Shown here: positions 32,080 to 45,500 of the stretch, piece after piece
Layout: every line of letters begins with the position of its first letter
Numbering within the stretch: the first letter of the stretch is position 1
Source of the DNA: Atrina japonica
Lineage: Eukaryota > Mollusca > Bivalvia > Pterioida > Pinnidae
DNA length: 64,000 nt
NCBI GenBank assembly: GCA_030159075.1
Contig: BROG01000108.1
Coordinates: 242,001 to 306,000 of the forward strand
Reading direction: 5' to 3'
Program-made: the position numbers and the translations under genes
Notes under the pieces: generated by a model
Seen by the model: only the letters and a program-made list of their open reading frames with translations
Told to the model about the DNA's origin: nothing
The model's database searches: none

Positions 32080-32969
32080 TTATATATTTATTGATCTAAC
32101 AGTACCGACTTACGATAAGCTACTGTGACCCTATAGCGGGTTTCCTTAGATCCTCTACGCTACATATCAGAAAACGGCAGCTAAGAAAGAACGGTTTTCA
32201 CTTTGATTTGATTTTATCTGAATCATTTTCAGTTTCATTCTTGACGTCCTATTGAGCCCGTTAATGGAAAAACACCTGCATTGTTTACAACATGGGCGCA
32301 GACATTTTGGACACCCAAAGTTGTGCGGAGGGTAAAATGAGCCCAGCGATCTAATTGTTCATTAAATGAAAAAATTAGTTTTGCCATTAATAAGTGAAAT
32401 TAAGGTGATAAAAAAGATACATGAATATTGGTAGTACTTTGGAAATTATATGGTTGGTTGAAAATTTAATGGCTCATATGAGAATAGATATTTTCCTTTG
32501 GTGCGGAATACTACGAGTTGTAAACAAGGGAAAATTTGAAGTAAAAATGCAACGGCAACCTATACTTTTGATTGCATATTTTGTTATAAAAAATATTGAT
32601 CTTTCAGCACAGGGTACTTATTTGACCCAGATTTAATAAACATGGGGGTGACAGTGACCTGAAGTTTTGTAAATTAGCATCGAGGCCTTTGGGAAAATAT
32701 TTGGTGGTGTCTGTCCTAATAGCAATAGAAAAGTAACACAAATTTAAACAATTATTCCACCTGTTGCAATACGCCATTGATTTACTTCTTGAAGGCATTT
32801 CGATGAATTATAAACACATATTGTTTAGTTTTTCAATCAGTTCATTCAATTTTTACACATAGCAACCGGTTTGATTGGTTTAAACAGGATCTATACATTT
32901 AGGTGGATAAACCAAGAATTTAGATCAAATAAATACAATCATAAGGATTAAATCTAAATCATATTTGGT
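32080..32969. other. Intergenic: no gene recognised
   Basis: A 71-codon frame at 32421-32636 has no recognisable domain. Confidence 0.45.
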
Positions 32970-32984
32970 CCCGAAACGGCGTAA

Positions 32985-33183
32985 TTGTAATGTTGTTTAA
33001 CCTTCCACTCAAGAATTTTTTCACTCATATGGAGACATCACCAAATGCCGGTGAAGGGATTCAAATTTTGGCCTCTGCTAGGCACTTACGGCCATTGAGC
33101 AGTGAGGGTTCTTTAACGTGCCGACACGTTCTGTGATAAGGGGCCTCGGCTTTTACTATCTCATCCGAAGAACAGAAAAAGCC
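32985..33183 (-). mobile_element. SINE S1, 5'-truncated copy with 11-bp target-site duplication
   Basis: TGTTTAACCTTCCACTCAAG, CACTCATATGGAGACATCAC and TCTTTAACGTGCCGACACG. CCCGAAACGGC flanks at 32970-32980 and 33184-33194. The tRNA head is absent. Confidence 0.88.
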
Positions 33184-33436
33184 CCCGAAACGGCATACCG
33201 AAATGTTCACCTTGTGTGTACATGTATCTACAGAGTCAATATCATTGGTTAAAATGGCAGTCATGTGGGCTCCGTTGACGAATGGTATTAAAAAAAGGTG
33301 AAACCACGTGATAGTGAAATGATAGATCGTCGCATTGCATTGAATTTATATAAATGCTATGTGAGTTTGCAACAATATAGCAGATATCAGTCCGTTAAGA
33401 AAATACACTCGAATTTTCTCACATTCTTGTTTCGGT

Positions 33437-33712
33437 TGTATTGTTGTTGAACGCCCCACTCAAGAATCTTTCACGCATATGGAGACGTCACCAAATGCCG
33501 GTGAAGGGCTTGAAAATTTGACCTATGCTCGGAACTTACGGCCATTGATCAGTGAAGTTTCATTAACGTGTCGACACCTACTGTGACACGGGACCTCGGT
33601 TTTTACTGTCTCATCTGTAGGCCAGGAATCCTACCTGCCTCCGACTGGACTCGAACTCACGGCCTCACGATCAAGAGTCGAGCGCGCTACCGACTGAGCC
33701 AGGCCGGCTCCT
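33437..33712 (-). mobile_element. SINE S1, full-length copy
   Basis: From the tail TTGTATTGTTGTTGAACGCC to the tRNA head, whose inverse reads GGACTCGAACTCACGGCCTC and GACTGAGCCAGGCCGGCTC. Confidence 0.9.
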
Positions 33713-35333
<1,621 letters not shown>

Positions 35334-35336
<3 letters not shown>

Positions 35337-35522
35337 GAAAGTTCGCCTTAAGACCACCTCTGATAAGAGATCACCTGGCATTTAAGAAAGTAAATAAGCA
35401 ATCAGTTGAATATTCTTATCATTATTATTTGAAATGTTTGCACTCGATTAAAAGACCACCTCGCTAATCAGGCCACTTTGAGATAGTCAGGTGGTCAACA
35501 TAGTGAGGTTTCAGTGTATATA
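35334..35522. mobile_element. MITE-like element related to the M1 and minisatellite text
   Basis: GTGAAAGTTCGCCTTAAGAC at the left and the inverse GTGAGGTTTCAGTGTAT at the right, with TAAAAGACCACCTCGCTAAT inside. Confidence 0.6.
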
Positions 35523-35526
35523 TATA

Positions 35527-36099
35527 TGATTTGAAAAGGTAAAAGTTACATCAGGACAATATACTTTTTACATATATCTATTTGATAAATTAGTTCATAT
35601 GCTGTCTCAACTAGGTGAACGTTTTTGGTCAAAGATTACTCCAAACACAAAAACTGTTACCATTATGTAATTATGTACACACCGTTATTAAGTTGATAAA
35701 AACCGGGAGTTTGGATTTCTTCATTTGTTTGATGTAACTGTTAAAGAGTTGTAGCGCAAAAATAAATTGTGAACATCTTAACCCAATAACCCCTGTTACG
35801 AGTAAGAGTTCTGAATACTCGTTAATATATCTCTCTTGATGGCGATGATAGGGAGTCGAAAAGCCATATTACATTATGGGCATTATGACAACGTAGGTAT
35901 GTTACTAGCTCTACCCTATAGATGTACATGATTATAGTAGATCAGATTAGTTCTACGTACACTATCATTGTTCAAACGATTACAAACGGGAAAAAAAGTG
36001 ATAGAAGCCAAGTACACTATTGTCAGGTTTACAGGAATAATCACCATCTATGACTGTCTACTTAATAATCTTCCGACAGACAATTTCAGCGAAAACATC

Positions 36100-36151
<52 letters not shown>

Positions 36152-36265
36152 TGTGTTGGTACATAGGCTTGTATGGTTGTTGGTATGTATGCGTTTCATC
36201 AAATATTATATGTTTGAGACCACAATGTATTCATTACTACACCATTACACACTAAAACACGGAAG
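35527..36265 (+). repeat. Interspersed repeat R, copy B, with internal (GT)n at 36103-36147
   Basis: Matches copy A over about 570 bp and copy C also to the right of the (GT)n (GGCTTGTATGGTTGTTGGTA, CATCAAATATTATATGTTTG, ACCATTACACAC). Confidence 0.85.
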
Positions 36266-36498
36266 TTTTTCTCATTTTGTCTTGAATTAAAAAACATATG
36301 TTGGAAAGAAAAGCTGTCTGAATATTAGTCTTTGCATACAATATATGGAGATTTACAAGAGCAAAACCACCATAAAATAATAGAATTTATAACGAAAACT
36401 AAATAAAATAGAAGAAAATTGCTTATTTTTTATATGAAATAAAGTTTGATTCATTTTTTCCGTATTAATACATCTCAAACATCAGACAAAACACTTTT

Positions 36499-36502
<4 letters not shown>

Positions 36503-36562
<60 letters not shown>
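36503..36562. repeat. (TA)n microsatellite
   Basis: Pure TA, followed by mixed GTGCGTGCG text to 36600. Confidence 0.95.
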
Positions 36563-36566
<4 letters not shown>

Positions 36567-36647
36567 CGTGCGTGCGTGAGTGCGTGTTTGTGTGTGTGTG
36601 TGAATTCTTAGAGAACTCAGGCCTATTTAATTATGAAGGTTATAAGC

Positions 36648-36799
<152 letters not shown>

Positions 36800-37833
36800 C
36801 TCAGACCTATTTACGAAGTCAGTAATCCTGACAAAGACGGTTGTTTTTAATTGTCAATAAGATGACAAAAACGAACTTCCTTTTATATTGTAATTTGATT
36901 CTGTTCATATAATTTCAATTAATGGCTGCAAATTGAATGAAGCCACTCCATGAGCCATTGTATGCATATTCCATTTTTATTTAAAAAAAATGAAAACCAA
37001 TCCTTATATTTATATATATTACCATACCATTTTCTTTGAAACTATGTAATTAACTTTGCAAGGGAGTTTTTCATATCACTGAACAGCTGTGTGAGACGAG
37101 AAGTAGTTTCCTATTACGTTAATACTAAATTGAATTAAGGATTATTTTCTTTTTTGCATATCATTTTGAAAGAAAATAGTGATATGGAAAATCTTGAATA
37201 CATATTCTCAGATTTGGTTCCTGGTTATTAATGTTCGACCGCTCGATGGAGGAGGGTTAAGTGTGTTAGAAGAGAATTGCCCAACGGAAATAGCGGCCAC
37301 AATCTAGGCCCAGTTAGGAACCAGTCGACACGTTGTTTGCAACAAATTTACGCTTGAATTCTGATATTTTATTAATGAAATATAACATAGAAATTTTAAT
37401 ATGACTTAAGAGAAGGGGAGACAACTATTATTCGTTCATTACAAGTGAAAGTAGCCATTTTATTTCAATTCTTTAACCAATCAGCTCGGAATTGCTGTGA
37501 TGATTGTTTCGTAATTTACGTAAGTAATTCAGCATTTAGCCTAGATTCTACTGGCAAATCCTTCCAATAAATTGAAACATGACAAATGCAGATTATATCA
37601 TCAATGGTGGTAATTAAATTTCTATATCTGCATTACATTATTTCTTCTTTTTTCTCTATCGCGGAATCATTTTATACCAACTATCCGACATGGTTGTCCT
37701 CGAACGATCGTAATTGAGAGTGTTTTTTTTCAGAGTCCATGTGTATTGACATATTACTTGTTCATTTAATTAAAATTTTGTCAAAAGAACTCGAACTTCC
37801 GAGACTAAAGTAAAATCAAATTTCGTATTTATT
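36800..37833. other. Intergenic: nothing recognised
   Basis: No exon or clear repeat. Confidence 0.45.
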
Positions 37834-38033
37834 GGGACTAATTCATGTAACGTAATACCCGATAACGTTTGTGTGGGACTATTGTTTCTATTTTTTATGG
37901 AATGACTCTAGCAGACTATATCCCGAGGTAACGTCATTTCAGCGGGAAGATTATGTAGAGTTACGTTCCATCACCATTGAAGATACTAGTACTGCACAAA
38001 CGTCGTCGGTTATCACGTGGTGAATTAGTCCCA
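37834..38033. mobile_element. MITE-like element, 200 bp
   Basis: TGGGACTAATTCATGTAACG at the left and the inverse CACGTGGTGAATTAGTCCCA at the right, with ATAACGTTTG and CAAACGTCGTCGGTTAT forming the inner arms. Confidence 0.65.
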
Positions 38034-38104
38034 TTCGTTTTCTACTTTTTGACTAGGCCGTGATGTTTACGTCTGGAGCAGAAAATTTGTTTCGGTGTCT
38101 GTTT

Positions 38105-38250
38105 ATGGCACTCCAAAATCACGTTAATGAGTTAAACCTAGTTTTTCTCAGTTAAACCTAGTTTTTCTCCTGTTAATGTTGGTTACTGAGAAAAACTAGG
38201 TTTAACTGAGAAAAACTAGGTTTAACACAATGTGATTTTGGCGTGCCATA
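38105..38250. mobile_element. 146-bp near-perfect palindrome with doubled arm motif
   Basis: GTTAAACCTAGTTTTTCTC occurs twice in the left arm (38130-38169) and its inverse twice in the right arm (38187-38226). ATGGCACTCCAAAATCAC and GTGATTTTGGCGTGCCAT are the ends. The loop is about 17 bases. Confidence 0.88.
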
Positions 38251-38456
38251 TCTGTTGATATTATATTTACAATATCTACTGATGTCATATTCTTTACCTG
38301 CATTAGTTTATATTTGAAGCAACTTTTTATCAATCCTGTCAACCCTACAAACCATAATAGACCGGTTTTAAACAATAGAAAAAAATATTCCACTAGGATA
38401 GTCAGGGGTGAAAGGGTAAAGAATTGGAATACGAACGGTTCACAGGTGATTAGTCC

Positions 38457-38934
38457 GGCACCATAAAACTTACGAAGTTCTTCAAGTCTGAGAATTTTTT
38501 TTTATTATTACCCAGATTGCTCAAATAATGGTGTCAGGGTTGGAGCACTGAGTTCACCACTTTACAATGTACAATTTATTATCTTTTTTTTTGTTTTTTG
38601 TTTTAAATCTAAACATACTTATTGAATAACAAAGACAACACAGAAACATCTCTCACTCACAGACTCATACATAATCCAACTATTGATATATTTTTAAATT
38701 CTTTTCCGACGAAGTGTTTTTCACACACAGGTATATACAGATACGTATTAACAAATAGTTCTATATACACAATTTTTTTTCATTATTTTCAACATCTGAA
38801 GGTACCTATACAAGAACGTGTACTCAAGTCTAATAATATTCTCAAATTGGTCTGTTTAGCAAATCAAATTTTAGGAGTAGTCTGATTGGATTACATATTT
38901 TAGACTTAAGTAATTCTTAAGGGTTATGGTGCCA
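38457..38934. mobile_element. MITE family M6, long copy
   Basis: Starts CGGCACCATAAAACTTACGA and ends GACTTAAGTAATTCTTAAGG followed by GTTATGGTGCC. The same ends flank the short copy at 52259-52397. Confidence 0.75.
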
Positions 38935-38999
38935 GATTTTGGTCTTGTTCTCCGGGTTCGCATTATGTTAATACATTTACATTCTACCATTTCAAAAAA

Positions 39000-39838
39000 A
39001 TGAAAACCTCAAAAATCTTATTTTACGTGGTCCTAAATACCGCGAAGCCCGTTCGTTTAATTGGCGTCCGAATTTCAGTTTTATTATGAATTCTGTCGAA
39101 GATTATGCCAGACGATGAGCCAAACATGAAGACATGGACCGGTGTAAATCAGTTGTGGATACTTAAAAATTCTAAACAATTGAAGGCACACAATTTTTCT
39201 CAAATTCACAGTATCAAAACATACGACTTCTCTACTCTTTACACAACAATCCACATAAAAAAGTAAAAGAAAGACTTTTTAGTATCATAGACAACTGTTT
39301 TTTCACTAAAGGTGGTACCCGAAAATTTAAATATCTAGTGATTGGTTATCATGATACTGATTTTGTCCAACACCACTCTGATTTTACACATAAATACACT
39401 GAAGTTGATATAAAAAAGATGCTGGAATTTCTAATAGACAATATATTTGTAATGTTCGAATAAGTGGTCTTTCAAGAAACTGTTGGCATTCCTATGGTAA
39501 CAAATTGTACCCCGTTATTGGACGAGCTGTTCCTTTTTTTATACGAAGCAGACTTCATTCAGAAACTGCTGAATCAAAAGAAGAAAAGTCTAGCGGTGTC
39601 CTTTAATCTGACATTTAGATATACCGACGACATTTTGTCAATTAATAATGACAATTTTCATACATATGGCAATGCGATATATCCCAGCGAAGTAGAAATT
39701 AAAGATACAACAGAATCAAACACACACACTTCATACTTAGACATTTTACTTATTATAGACACAGACAGGACATTGGCAACTAAGCTATACGACAAACATG
39801 ACGATTTCGGCTTTCCCATCGTAAATTTCCCACATTAA
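39000..39838 (+). mobile_element. Penelope-like reverse-transcriptase pseudogene
   Basis: Successive frames read ENLKNLILRGPKYREARSFN, NFSFIMNSVEDYARR, LYSLHNNPHKKVKERLFSII, TEVDIKKMLEFLIDNIFV, GIPMVTNCTPLLDELFLFLY, FRYTDDILSINNDNF and KLYDKHDDFGFPIVNFPH. These are RT fingers and palm with the TDD variant of the YxDD box. Several stops and frameshifts break it, including a stop just before the longest frame (39464-39838). The sequence breaks off after NFPH; the matching C-terminal part occurs alone at 42086-42620. Confidence 0.85.
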
Positions 39839-40768
39839 AAGCTGTCATCTTAACTTTAAAACCAATTTAAACAAATACAAAAATAATAATATCGTTTTTG
39901 AAACATCACCAGTGTTTTACTCCCATTGATCGCTATATTTGTTCAGTTTAGCCCCCACAACCGACATAAAAGGCGAGTTTGCAAAATCAGTCGTCATTGT
40001 CTAACTACAGTCGCATAAAACAAACGTGTGAAGTAATAAAGTTTGAGTATAACTCACTTACATGTCGAAAATAAATATTTATATCAACAAAGTTCATTTA
40101 CTCTATCTGGACATTTAGCCGGCTAATATACAGTTCACCAGTATGCAATTTATAATTTTAAACATTGAATATCAAACATAATTCCAAATTCACCATGGGA
40201 AAATCGTAAAATTACGATTGACATATGTATGAAAATTGTCATTATTAATTGACAAAATCTAAAAGATAGATTCCAGGTATTAGAATGAACTGATTTTATT
40301 TCTAATTTCAATATTTCCCCAAACAATCAACAGTGATAAGGTTATACATTTAAAAAAAAATAGATGAAAATTTATTTAATTAGTTATTTTATTACAGCTC
40401 ATGTTAAACTAACACTTCACACTTTTGATATTTTTGAGAGATACTCGTTTTTGTAGATAAATCTGCTTTCGAATTATCAAATCTAACGCTGATTGTCTAC
40501 GCCATTTTTTAGATTTCCCATGACAAATAATGGCAATCTTAAATAGAAGGTTATAAATAATATTTCGGTTTAAAGACAAAGAGAAGTAACTCCTAATATT
40601 AGTATATCTTCCCTGAATTAGATTCGCGTGACAGATACATCTTCGAAAACAATGTCCATAACAAAAGAAAACAAGCGGACGTATTGTTTTTCCTCTCAAT
40701 ACTTTGATTATCGTATATTCTGTAATGTCACCTACGTTTGTATCTAGGAGAAGGGTGCCTACAAATTG
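39839..40768. other. Intergenic: RT scrap at 40213-40258 (-), unassigned frame at 40409-40699 (-)
   Basis: 40213-40258 repeats GACATATGTATGAAAATTGT from the minus-strand RT copy at 10005. The minus frame of 96 codons has YGHCFRRCICHANLIQGRY and KKWRRQSALDLIIRKQIY; I do not recognise it and see no splice support. Confidence 0.45.
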
Positions 40769-41018
40769 AGAGCCGTTGTGGCTCCGCGGTAGAGTGCCCG
40801 ATTCGTAAACGGTGGGTCGCCGGTTTGAGCCGCTCGGCGGAGGCGGTTGACTTTTCCTGTCTTTCGGATAAGACAGTAAAAACCTAGGTCCTGTGTCACA
40901 GTAGGTGTCGGCACGTTAAAAACCATCACTGCTCAATTGCTGTAAGTGCCGAGCATAGGCCAAAATTTGAAGCGCTTCACCGGCATTTGGTGACGTATCC
41001 ATATAAGTGAAAGATTCT
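40769..41018 (+). mobile_element. SINE S1 body with a different tRNA-like head, tail missing
   Basis: The head reads GTTGTGGCTCCGCGGTAGAG and GTCGCCGGTTTGAGCC, unlike the usual S1 head, but the body (TCTTTCGGATAAGACAGTAA, GTGTCGGCACGTTAAAAACC, GCATTTGGTGACG) is S1. It stops at GAAAGATTCTT and joins repeat R without a CAA tail. Confidence 0.8.
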
Positions 41019-41306
41019 TAACCCAATAACCCATGTTACGGGCTAGAGTACTGAATACTCGTTAATATATCTCTTGATGGCGATGATAGGTTGTTAAATA
41101 ACCATATTACAACATGGACATTATGACAACGTGGGTATGTAACTAGCTCTACCCTATAAATGTACATGATAAAAGTAGATCAGATGAGTTCTACGTACAC
41201 TATCATTGTTCAAACGACTACAAAAGGAAAACGTGATACAAGCCAAGTACACTGTTGTCAGATTTATAGGAATAATCACCACATGAAAAAAATCAATGAA
41301 AGCATC

Positions 41307-41373
<67 letters not shown>

Positions 41374-41465
41374 GCTTGTATGTTTGTTGGTATGTATACA
41401 TTTCATCAAAGAATATACGTTTGAGACCAGAACGTATTCATTGCCACACCACTACACTATGGTAG
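41019..41465 (+). repeat. Interspersed repeat R, copy C (5'-truncated), with (GT)n at 41311-41368
   Basis: Starts AACCCAATAACCCATGTTAC, continues CTCTTGATGGCGATGATAGG and TCATTGTTCAAACGACTACA. After the (GT)n it matches copy B. Confidence 0.85.
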
Positions 41466-41511
41466 CTGATTTCTGCCATTTGGTTTTTTCGCTTTGTTGC
41501 AGAGACATAAC

Positions 41512-41775
41512 AATAATTATCGTCTTTTCACCCTTGAATTATCGTATTTTCGCAGCGACATAACGAAAAGACGAAATTATCCAACGCGAAATAAGGAAAA
41601 CATGAAGTCACTATTTAGCAGGACGAAATAATTCGTCCAACTAATTATCGTCCTGTCGCTGCGACAACCCACTAATTATCGTCTTTTCGGCCCGCTAATT
41701 ATTGTCTTTTCGCCCCGCTAATTATCGTCTTTTCGCAGTGACAAGCCGCTAATTATCGTCTTTTCGCTTCGTCAA
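41512..41775. repeat. Irregular minisatellite of AATTATCGTCTTTTCG units
   Basis: About seven units, some followed by CAGTGACAAG or CCCCGCT, plus an inverted segment at 41562-41640 (ACGAAAAGACGAAATTAT). Confidence 0.8.
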
Positions 41776-42079
41776 GCTACAGCTAGTGATAAAAGTACGT
41801 TCCCTTTAGATATCCCTACATGATATCACAATATTACCAGTAACGGTATATGATGTATAACACTTTCTGTAAATTTACCTGCTCATGGAAAATATGTTTA
41901 GTTGAGTCACTGCATACAGCAATCAGCTAATTAATTACATTATGAATATGATCAAGTAACAATATAAAAAATACAAAATACAAAAATTAAGATTAACTGA
42001 AGAAGTAAAATGCACAATTATTATTCCTAATTATGTAATTCATAATACATAATACATTTTACTTAAAATAAACACAGAT
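41776..42079. other. Intergenic: nothing recognised
   Basis: AT-rich, no supported feature. Confidence 0.45.
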
Positions 42080-42640
42080 GGGAAATTGGCAACTAAGCTA
42101 TACGATAAACGCGACGATTTCGGCTTTCCCATCGTAAATTTTCCACATTTAAGTAGTAATATCCCTCAGTCACCCGCATATGGAGTTTATATTTCACAAA
42201 TGATCCGATATGCCAGGGCGTGCACAACATATGAAGATTTCATATACAGAGGTAAACTACCCACTGACAAATTATTGACACAGGGATATCGAAAACCGCG
42301 TTTAATGTCAACGTTCCGCAAATTTTACGGTCGGTATAATAGTCTTGTTTACGAGTACTCTGTTTCACTAAGTGAAATGTTGAGTTGCCTTTTCGTTGGC
42401 GGTTGTTGAGACGTCTGTACCAAATGTGACGAGGATACACTCCTCACTTGTTTTTCGTTGGACTTGACTGTGCACTCACGGCGGGTGTGACCGGTCGACA
42501 GGGGATGCTTACTCCTCCATGGCACCTGATCCAACCTCTTGGTTTCCAGAGGTCCGTGTTTGTCCATTTTTACCGGATTTGTATCTGCGTCCTGGACATT
42601 CTATTGATTTATACTTTGGTATCTGAAATTTTTATATTAT
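42080..42640 (+). mobile_element. Penelope-like retroelement: RT C terminus and complete 3' end
   Basis: One open frame reads ATKLYDKRDDFGFPIVNFPH, LSSNIPQSPAYGVYISQMIR, KLLTQGYRKPRLMSTFRKFY and ends VSLSEMLSCLFVGGC with TGA at 42409. The 3' region follows: GCGGTTGTTGAGACGTCTGT, CACGGCGGGTGTGACCGGTC, ACTCCTCCATGGCACC, GTTTCCAGAGGTCCGTG, to GGTATCTGAAATTTTTATAT. This is the best-preserved 3' end in the window and the reference for the others. Confidence 0.88.
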
Positions 42641-43059
42641 ATAAGTTTTTTATTTTAAATCTTAACAAAAAATAAAATTTGTCTGATTATAGATATTATA
42701 TAATTGGAAATAATAATTATGAATTTTATCTAGAGTTGTATACTATTTTGATAGATTTGCCACATTTTGTTTGTTTGTATATATAGTTAGAATAACTATT
42801 ATTATAATTTAATAAATACCTTTCCTTTGTAATTTATGCCTATAATCATAATTTAAGGTTCTTTGTTTACTTATTTTTCCAAGACAATGATAGTAATTAT
42901 TCACCCCCCAAAATCAGTTAAAAAATTTTTCTGCATCAGAATCATTTGTATAAAATGATTTATAAAAAAAATCCTCTGACAATGACAATGAACAAATTTT
43001 TTATTCTCATATCAACTGGTGTACAGTCATTTGGTGAAGTGAAAATTTGCATCAAATTC
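42641..43059. other. Intergenic: nothing recognised
   Basis: AT-rich sequence. Confidence 0.45.
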
Positions 43060-43445
43060 AAATTCAAATTTATTTCTAGTAAAACATGATATTCAGTAAT
43101 ACATGAGGTTTTAGAATTTTCACAAACATTTATGCAATTAACCTGGAGATGAGATTTTCTGTATAATAATACCTATACATTTTACAAGATTTAGAAGATC
43201 CTATTGATTTTCACATTGGATATTTGATAAAATTTTAGAAATATTTGGGCCTCTACAAAAGTAATTTACTAAATATTTATCTCTGTAAAGTTTAAAAGTG
43301 TCATTTGTACATCTAAATAAATAGTGAAATTCATCACCTGGTTCTATAATGTTACGAAAATTACAAATTCTTTCTTCTCTAGGGTTAGTAGTACATCTTC
43401 TCGCTTCGATTGGTAAATTTACATTGCATGTTATAAATTTACAAA
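43060..43445 (-). mobile_element. LINE 3' coding relic (zinc-knuckle-like C terminus)
   Basis: On the minus strand: NLPIEARRCTTNPREERICN, FRNIIEPGDEFHYLFRCTND, FKLYRDKYLVNYFCRGPN, then a stop. The pattern of Cys followed by GDEFHYLF.C is typical of the C-terminal region of non-LTR reverse transcriptases that I know from molluscs. It is a broken fragment. Confidence 0.7.
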
Positions 43446-43659
43446 AAAATCGATAGCGATTTTGAAAGGTAATATTTTTTCAGATATGTTTCTAATTCTA
43501 GACCATGTTTAAAGAACCTGTAGATTACACTCTTTGGTGAATTAAAAATTTCACTTTTCTAACATTTGATAAATTGATCTTTAAGTGTATGACTATGAGA
43601 AACTGTATTTTACAACCATTTTCACCTCTGAAAGCACTGTATACATAGAAATGATCCTC

Positions 43660-44060
43660 CAGTAATAAAATAAAATGTCCTGTACTCCCATATTATACAA
43701 TGCATTCCACCCAGTAGTCAAATACAATTACATGTATATGTAAAATGAAATACATTTTCCAGAAACCAAATACATGTACATATAAAATGTCTTCATATAA
43801 AATGTACTTCCCTCACGAATCAAATACACAAACAGGTAAAATGTATATGTAAAATGTCCTGTGCACCCATACCTCACACTGAAATGAATTGCATTAAAAA
43901 ATCCAGTGCACCAATATGAAATCACCCTGCCACATTGAAAAACATGTAAAATGTCGTGTCAACCCATATATAAAATGTATCCCTCCTAGTAGTCAAACAC
44001 ATAACATTCTCTGTACAGTCATATGAACTGTACCCCAAAAAATCAAATACATATAAAACA
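43660..44060. repeat. Degenerate minisatellite of TATAAAATGT text
   Basis: CATATAAAATGTACTTCCCT, AAATACATGTA and GTCCTGTGCACCCATA recur with loose spacing. A similar piece at 45296-45440 lies in the duplicated region. Confidence 0.65.
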
Positions 44061-44737
44061 AGAAAAATTTGATGCAAAGCATCAATTCGCCGCCAAAGGT
44101 ATTTCAAAGGAAGTTTGGGAATAAATGAATGCAAGCTTTCAGTTACTTAATATCTATTACGACAAAAAGTCCCACCAGATAACATTTTTGTGAAAATAGA
44201 GTCAACAGAACTCATTTAACGGCGATTTCTCGTCAACTAACACCAAGTTCACAGACAGTAGTGAGAAATGGAATGGTCTTCATGTTCCTGGTCAAATTCA
44301 TCCAGTGTAATCATTCATTTTAGTAGTGTTTATATAGCAATTGACATCAGCGATGTAGCAATGTCTATATATGTAAAAGTTTACAAAATGACAGTTGCAG
44401 TATTTTTCACTGTTCTGCATAATGGTTGTCAACAATGGTGAAGAACTTGGATTTTTTTTTTAAGAAAATGTATTAAATATTAGTATATATCAAGAATATA
44501 AAACGTAATTTAGAAAAACATTTATGGAATAATTCAGAATTATTTTTTTTAAAAACAAGTCCATATTCCAGTCTGTTTCGTTCATTGTTGGCCTAGCCGC
44601 TTCGAGTGGTTCGATCTTGTTTAACATGATATTTCTGACTTTATAATCCATTATTACACAAAACTCGTGTTAAAAGTAACATTTTATTATATGTAGACTT
44701 TAACATGTACTACATGTACTACAGTTTTTTATGTCGA
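44061..44737. other. Intergenic: nothing recognised
   Basis: No exon or clear repeat. Confidence 0.4.
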
Positions 44738-45439
44738 AATAAAAGTAAAAATGGTGTGCTTCGGTAATTAAGGTCTGTTTCGGTAAATCGTCCGAACCGT
44801 TTTCACTTTGTTGTTCTCCCAATCATCAATATTTCATACGACACATTTCGTTTTTCGGTGTTATATTTATTTCCGTTTTGCACAAACGATATCATTTTAA
44901 AATGATAAAAAAACATTTTGTTCCAAATTTCCGTCGTCCACTAAACTTATATAATAGGATATCATGCTCTTATCAAAATCAAAAGCAATCACGTAATGAT
45001 TGCTCCCATCATTTCGACTAATGTCTCCCACTTATCGTTATTTCAAAAATATGAATCGCGGTATTATACCTTAATTGCATTAAAAAAATTTAGATGCTGA
45101 TTATTTATGAAACAAAGCAACATCACTTTCATATCTGAAATTTAATAGCGTTTTTGCCTCAAATAAAATTACTACGTCATTACTTCCGCGTTCAGAGAAA
45201 CTAACAGCTCCTTCCATATACTACTTCCTAACTTAATTTGAAATCTATTCGCTGGCGGCGAATAATAACCTGTGCATGATAACAGTCTTAGGCACACATA
45301 TAAAATGCACCCGCCAAATTAAATACATGTAAAGTTCCATATAAAATGTACTCCCTAGTAGTGAAATAAATGATATAAAATGTCCTATATAATCATATGA
45401 ATGTAACAACAAACACCCCCTCACATAGTCAAATCTATG

Positions 45440-45500
45440 TCTATGTCCTGGACATTCTATTAATTTATACATTGGTATCTGAGATTTTTTATATCTTAGT
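45440..45500 (+). mobile_element. Extreme 3' tail of Penelope-like retroelement
   Basis: GTCCTGGACATTCTATTAAT and ATTGGTATCTGAGATTTTTT match the last 60 bases of 42080-42640. A heavily 5'-truncated copy; it lies in the part missing from unit 2 of the duplication. Confidence 0.7.

Noticed and set aside
40409..40699. 96-codon minus-strand frame with several Cys and a basic end
   Set aside because: Not recognisable and no splice sites or promoter. Possibly a retroelement relic, but I could not support that.
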